NCBI GenBank assembly: GCA_021781625.1
Contig: JAJXWL010000038.1
Location: forward strand, 1-11,506
DNA: 11,506 bases
DNA from: a bacterium
GTDB taxonomy: Bacteria; Spirochaetota; Spirochaetia; JABEVK01
Direction of reading: 5' to 3'
Below are positions 7,408 to 11,506 of this stretch, piece by piece. How positions within the stretch are numbered: the first letter of the stretch is position 1; the number at the start of each line of letters is the position of its first letter. The position numbers and the translations under genes are program-made. The notes beneath the pieces were generated by a model. It was given only the letters and a program-made list of their open reading frames with translations, did no database searches and was not told the origin of the DNA.

Positions 7408-8106
7408 ATGGAAATCAAAAACAAAGTCGCCATCGTTACCGGTGCTTCAGAAGGGATAGGAAAAGCTATTGCTGAAGCCCTTTATTCTCAGGGGGCAAAA
7501 CTTATTGTAGCGGCTCGGTCAGACGAAAAAATTCAAGCCATAGTCAAAAAACTTCCAGGCTCCCAGGGGGTACATGTCGACATGCGCCAAGAAAAAGACG
7601 TTCAGTCCCTGATTGAAATGGCAATGAAGACCTTTGGGCGAATCGACCTTCTGGTGAACAATGCGGGTCAAGGCTTGTATGGTTCTCTCGAAACCATCAA
7701 TCTTAATGACTACCAGGGCCTCTTTGAACTCAATGTACAGGGACCTTTACGGGCGATGCAGTTAGTCATTCCTCAGATGCGAAAGCAAGGGGGAGGCATG
7801 ATCGTGAATGTTAGTTCCATGGTTTCAAAGAACGCCTACCCCTTTCTGGGGGCCTATGCGTCCACCAAATATGCTTTGAATGCCTTGTCTCTCACGGCAC
7901 GCGCTGAACTGGCCAAGGATCATATTGTTGTCAGTCTGTTGCATCCTCGAATGACCGCAACACGGTTTGGCGAGAATTCTTTAGGGTCTCGACCGGACTT
8001 TACTTCTCGTGGCGGCACACCACTTCCTGTGGATACCCCAGAAATGGTGGCTCAAAAGCTCCTAGGTCTTGTGGCTTCTGAAGCGGCTGAAGCGACCATG
8101 CCCTAA
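7408..8106 (+). CDS. Short-chain dehydrogenase/reductase (classical SDR)
   Basis: The product is a 232-residue NAD(P)-dependent oxidoreductase of the classical SDR family. It has the Rossmann nucleotide-binding motif TGASEGIG at 11-18, NNAG at 84-87, Asn109, the catalytic Ser at 136/137 and Tyr150-x3-Lys154, so the Asn-Ser-Tyr-Lys tetrad is complete. Basic Arg37 after the second strand (AARSD) hints at NADP(H), though weakly. After the active site the usual PG motif reads HPRMTAT. The C-terminus is a little short for the family but seems intact. The substrate cannot be predicted. It is transcribed divergently from hepT, with 79 bp between the two starts. It is followed by a terminator-like hairpin, so it may be monocistronic. 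The start is fixed by AAGGAGG. Confidence 0.93.
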   Translation: MEIKNKVAIVTGASEGIGKAIAEALYSQGAKLIVAARSDEKIQAIVKKLPGSQGVHVDMRQEKDVQSLIEMAMKTFGRIDLLVNNAGQGLYGSLETINLNDYQGLFELNVQGPLRAMQLVIPQMRKQGGGMIVNVSSMVSKNAYPFLGAYASTKYALNALSLTARAELAKDHIVVSLLHPRMTATRFGENSLGSRPDFTSRGGTPLPVDTPEMVAQKLLGLVASEAAEATMP

Positions 8107-8140
8107 GCCTACTGCCAGCCTCAAGGGAGTTCAATCGCTT

Positions 8141-8170
8141 TGCTGAAACTATGCTTCAGCATGTGTTTTA
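8141..8170 (+). terminator. Terminator-like hairpin after the SDR gene
   Basis: TGCTGAA (8141-8147) and TTCAGCA (8155-8161) form a perfect 7-bp stem with a 7-nt loop, followed by TGTGTTTTA. The stem is only moderately GC-rich and the T-run is interrupted, so this is a modest intrinsic terminator. It separates the dehydrogenase from the next three-gene cluster. Confidence 0.4.
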
Positions 8171-8211
8171 TGCTCTTTTGAAATAAGGCTAAACAGCCAA
8201 GGGGGTTCAAG

Positions 8212-8538
8212 ATGTTCGCTGCCGTCGTTAAAGTACTTTTGCTTTGGTTAGGTATACCTGCCCTAGTGGGAATGATGGTGAGCTCCTGGGTACAATCTCT
8301 GGGCACAGATCAGGGAGTGTCCTTTGTTGTGGGGGTCATCACATTTGTGACAGTACTGGGGATTATGTCGGTTGTGAATACCGTCTTTGACTTGTTTAGC
8401 GGCGGGTCAAGCACCACGAATTACAACGACTATTCCCAGCATGGGCCAACACACAATCATTATACTTCCCATTTGTACGACCAGCGTAGTGTTCACTTTC
8501 ATGAGGATAGCGATCAAATCGGCAAACTAAAGAAGTAA
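8212..8538 (+). CDS. Small membrane protein of unknown function, His/Tyr/Asn-rich tail
   Basis: I do not recognise this 108-residue protein. It has two strongly hydrophobic segments, about residues 4-24 and 36-58, consistent with a two-pass membrane protein whose short connecting loop (25-35) is polar. After a GGSSTT linker, the C-terminal half (about 65-108) is hydrophilic and rich in His, Tyr, Asn and Asp, with six His residues in about 25 positions. This tail could bind metal or be disordered. The start follows AAGGGGG at good spacing. It sits 14 bp before another single-pass membrane protein gene, and the two are probably co-translated partners. The reading frame looks real given the ribosome site, tight spacing and hydrophobic pattern, but no function can be assigned. 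Confidence 0.7.
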   Translation: MFAAVVKVLLLWLGIPALVGMMVSSWVQSLGTDQGVSFVVGVITFVTVLGIMSVVNTVFDLFSGGSSTTNYNDYSQHGPTHNHYTSHLYDQRSVHFHEDSDQIGKLKK

Positions 8539-8552
8539 AGAAGGTGTGAGGA

Positions 8553-9197
8553 ATGAGTTATAATTCTAATCAAGATAATGGGGCTGCAGGTGCACTTGCA
8601 GCTTACCTTTTTGCGTTCTTTATTCTTGGTGCTATCGCGACCGCTGTTGCCCTTTATGACCTCATTGTTGCCCTTTCTCGGCACTTCGCCAAGAGAAAAC
8701 TCAACCCCAAACCTCGCCAGACTACACTTCAGCGAATGCCCCAAGTCTCCACTTTGGCGAAGTTGTCGGCTTCTTCGATCGATCATTATCCTGGAACAAC
8801 GGTTCCGATCTACTTGCGTTCACCGGCCATGGCTGGCCCCGTGGGGGATACTATGCCCGATCTGGAAAAGAAACGGTTAATTTTCCAAGATGCACAGTTT
8901 CGCCGTTATAGTCAGCCTCATAGTCAGCCTCGTTCGGAGATTCAACCTAAGCCTGCCAAGATTGATTCACGGTTAATTGAGAGTTTAATGGATGAGGTTA
9001 ACCATTCTTCTCCCAAGCAATATATTCACCATGTCCAAGCGTCCTGGGGGCACACCCTTTGTGTGGACGATGTCTTAAAACTGGACGGCTGTAAGTTTTC
9101 TCGAGCAGAGATTGTCAGTGGTTTTAACTCTTTGCGTCAAGAGTTAAAATGTTACTTAACTTACCGGGGTGAAAAAGAATATTATGTCTTCAAATGA
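8553..9197 (+). CDS. Membrane-anchored protein of unknown function with possible C-terminal winged helix
   Basis: The product has 214 residues. After a polar start (MSYNSNQDNG), residues about 11-42 are hydrophobic (AAGALAAYLFAFFILGAIAT and onward), giving one long or two short membrane helices. The basic HFAKRKLNPKPR after them suggests a cytoplasmic C-terminus by the positive-inside rule. Residues 50-145 are low-complexity and probably a linker, with a tandem SQP repeat (YSQPHSQPRS). The C-terminal 60 residues (YIHHVQASWGHTL, then VDDVLKLDGCKFSRAEIVSG, then a beta-like end EYYVFK) resemble a winged helix-turn-helix. That would make it a membrane-tethered DNA-binding or protein-interaction module, but this is a pattern judgement. 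The start follows GTGAGGA. It lies 14 bp after the small membrane protein and 20 bp before the YciO-like gene. Confidence 0.7.
   Translation: MSYNSNQDNGAAGALAAYLFAFFILGAIATAVALYDLIVALSRHFAKRKLNPKPRQTTLQRMPQVSTLAKLSASSIDHYPGTTVPIYLRSPAMAGPVGDTMPDLEKKRLIFQDAQFRRYSQPHSQPRSEIQPKPAKIDSRLIESLMDEVNHSSPKQYIHHVQASWGHTLCVDDVLKLDGCKFSRAEIVSGFNSLRQELKCYLTYRGEKEYYVFK
8908..8931 (+). repeat. Perfect 12-bp tandem duplication inside a coding region
   Basis: The unit ATAGTCAGCCTC occurs twice head to tail, at 8908-8919 and 8920-8931. It encodes a duplicated Ser-Gln-Pro segment in the linker of the membrane-anchored protein and keeps the reading frame. Perfect identity suggests a recent slippage event in a flexible region. 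Confidence 0.9.
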
Positions 9198-9217
9198 GCT
9201 CGAGTTAAGGAGTCTGC

Positions 9218-9853
9218 ATGATTGAGTATGTCGTTGAGCATAACGTGGACGACCGTGTGCTGAAACGGGCTTGCGCTTATCTCAACCAGGGTGGCTTGGT
9301 GGCCTATCCCACAGATTCTAGCTGGGGAATCGGAGCCAGTGTGCTTTCGAAGCCCGGGTTAGAAAGGCTAAAAAAGTTAAAAGGAACTCTGGCCTTTACT
9401 CCCACCTTACTATGTTCAGGGTTTTCCCAATGGTCCGACTATGCTGAAGTCACCAATGCTGTATTTAAAATTGCCAAAAAGCACTTACCGGGACCGTATG
9501 TTTTTGTCCTGCCGACCTTGGGCTCTGCTGAAAAGAAATGGGGACTCAAACGCCAAGAAGTCGGCTTGAGAATTCCCCAACATGACGTACCGCGTCAACT
9601 CGTCGAAGCCCTAGGGCATCCAGTTTTTTCGTTGACGGCGTCTCACCAAATGTCCGAACCCGGCTGGTGGGATTCCGCTTGGGCTGAAGAGATTTTGTTT
9701 GAATATGGCGGCGAGGTCGACGAGATTCCCGGCATTGAACTGGTTCTGGATACTGGCGAACCCTTGCCGAAGGTCCTGACAACTGTCGTAGATTTTACGG
9801 GTGGCGAACCGTCTTTATTGAGGCAAGGACTTGGCCCTTGGCCCTTCGTGTGA
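9218..9853 (+). CDS. YrdC/Sua5-fold protein, YciO-like
   Basis: The product has 211 residues with the YrdC fold: GGLVAYPTDSSWGIG at 25-39 (the PTDT-x-YG motif), LPGPYVFVLP at 90-99, GLRIP at 116-120, and a C-terminal TTVVDFTGGEPSLLRQG, the 'STVVD...RQG' signature. TsaC/Sua5 members make threonylcarbamoyl-AMP for t6A in tRNA and use a Lys-x-Arg plus Ser-x-Asn set. Here those places read KGT at about 55-57 and TAS at 140-142, so the Arg and Asn appear lost. This points to the YciO-like branch, whose role is less clear. The start follows AAGGAG. The gene ends shortly before the TPP riboswitch and probably belongs with the two membrane-protein genes upstream. The fold is secure; activity as a t6A enzyme is doubtful. 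Confidence 0.85.
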   Translation: MIEYVVEHNVDDRVLKRACAYLNQGGLVAYPTDSSWGIGASVLSKPGLERLKKLKGTLAFTPTLLCSGFSQWSDYAEVTNAVFKIAKKHLPGPYVFVLPTLGSAEKKWGLKRQEVGLRIPQHDVPRQLVEALGHPVFSLTASHQMSEPGWWDSAWAEEILFEYGGEVDEIPGIELVLDTGEPLPKVLTTVVDFTGGEPSLLRQGLGPWPFV

Positions 9854-9859
9854 TAAATT
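9831..9859 (+). promoter_or_regulatory. Candidate promoter for the riboswitch-thiC transcript
   Basis: TTGGCC (9831-9836) and TAAATT (9854-9859) are 17 bases apart, each matching consensus at four of six positions. The predicted start, about 9866, would be at the 5' edge of the TPP aptamer, the right place for a riboswitch transcript. The match is weak, and read-through from upstream is possible. Confidence 0.28.
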
Positions 9860-9860
9860 G

Positions 9861-11506
<1,646 letters not shown>

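Noticed and set aside
8107..8211. Possible promoter before the small membrane protein gene (TTGCTG and TATGCT)
   Set aside because: The spacing between the boxes is about 23 bases, too long for a standard promoter.

Overview
The window looks like a chromosomal segment of a Gram-negative bacterium. It has a TonB-dependent outer-membrane receptor with a C-terminal Phe, followed by a TonB C-terminal-domain protein. I cannot place it below that level. Coding density is high, with no gene-free stretch over 300 bases. The longest are 9854-10004 (about 150 bp, a TPP riboswitch and its switch region), 8107-8211 (about 105 bp) and 5379-5477 (99 bp, AT-rich, with an operator and promoter). I saw no tRNA, rRNA, CRISPR array or insertion sequence.

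Region 1 (1-5378, + strand) is a compact cluster. It holds the 3' part of a TonB-dependent receptor gene, a short TonB-domain protein overlapping its end by 13 bp, a GH1 beta-glycosidase, queC (queuosine precursor synthesis) starting with TTG behind a strong Shine-Dalgarno, and recQ overlapping queC by 8 bp. Spacing suggests that GH1-queC-recQ are co-transcribed. The receptor, TonB-like protein and glycosidase could serve glycoside uptake and hydrolysis, but that is inference.

Region 2 (5379-7334) is a small, AT-richer accessory block holding two toxin-antitoxin-like modules that converge on each other. The + strand pair is a helix-turn-helix protein and a Fic-domain protein, matching the 'mobile mystery protein A/B' pair. 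It lies behind a near-perfect 24-bp palindrome and a TTTACA-N17-CATAAT promoter that probably makes a leaderless mRNA. The - strand pair is HepT (HEPN domain, R-x4-H-x-Y) and MntA (minimal nucleotidyltransferase, GS-x10-D-x-D), overlapping as GTGA. Both modules encode predicted AMP-transfer-type proteins.

Region 3 (7408-9853, + strand) holds a short-chain dehydrogenase, a terminator-like hairpin, two unrecognised membrane proteins (one with a possible C-terminal winged helix) and a YrdC/YciO-fold protein lacking the residues expected of a true threonylcarbamoyl-AMP synthase. The last three genes are 14 and 20 bp apart and probably form one operon.

Region 4 (about 9861-11506) is a well-conserved TPP riboswitch, a hairpin that sequesters the Shine-Dalgarno, and thiC, which is cut by the window end just after its CX2CX4C iron-sulfur motif. 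TPP binding is predicted to shut off translation of ThiC, the thiamine pyrimidine synthase.
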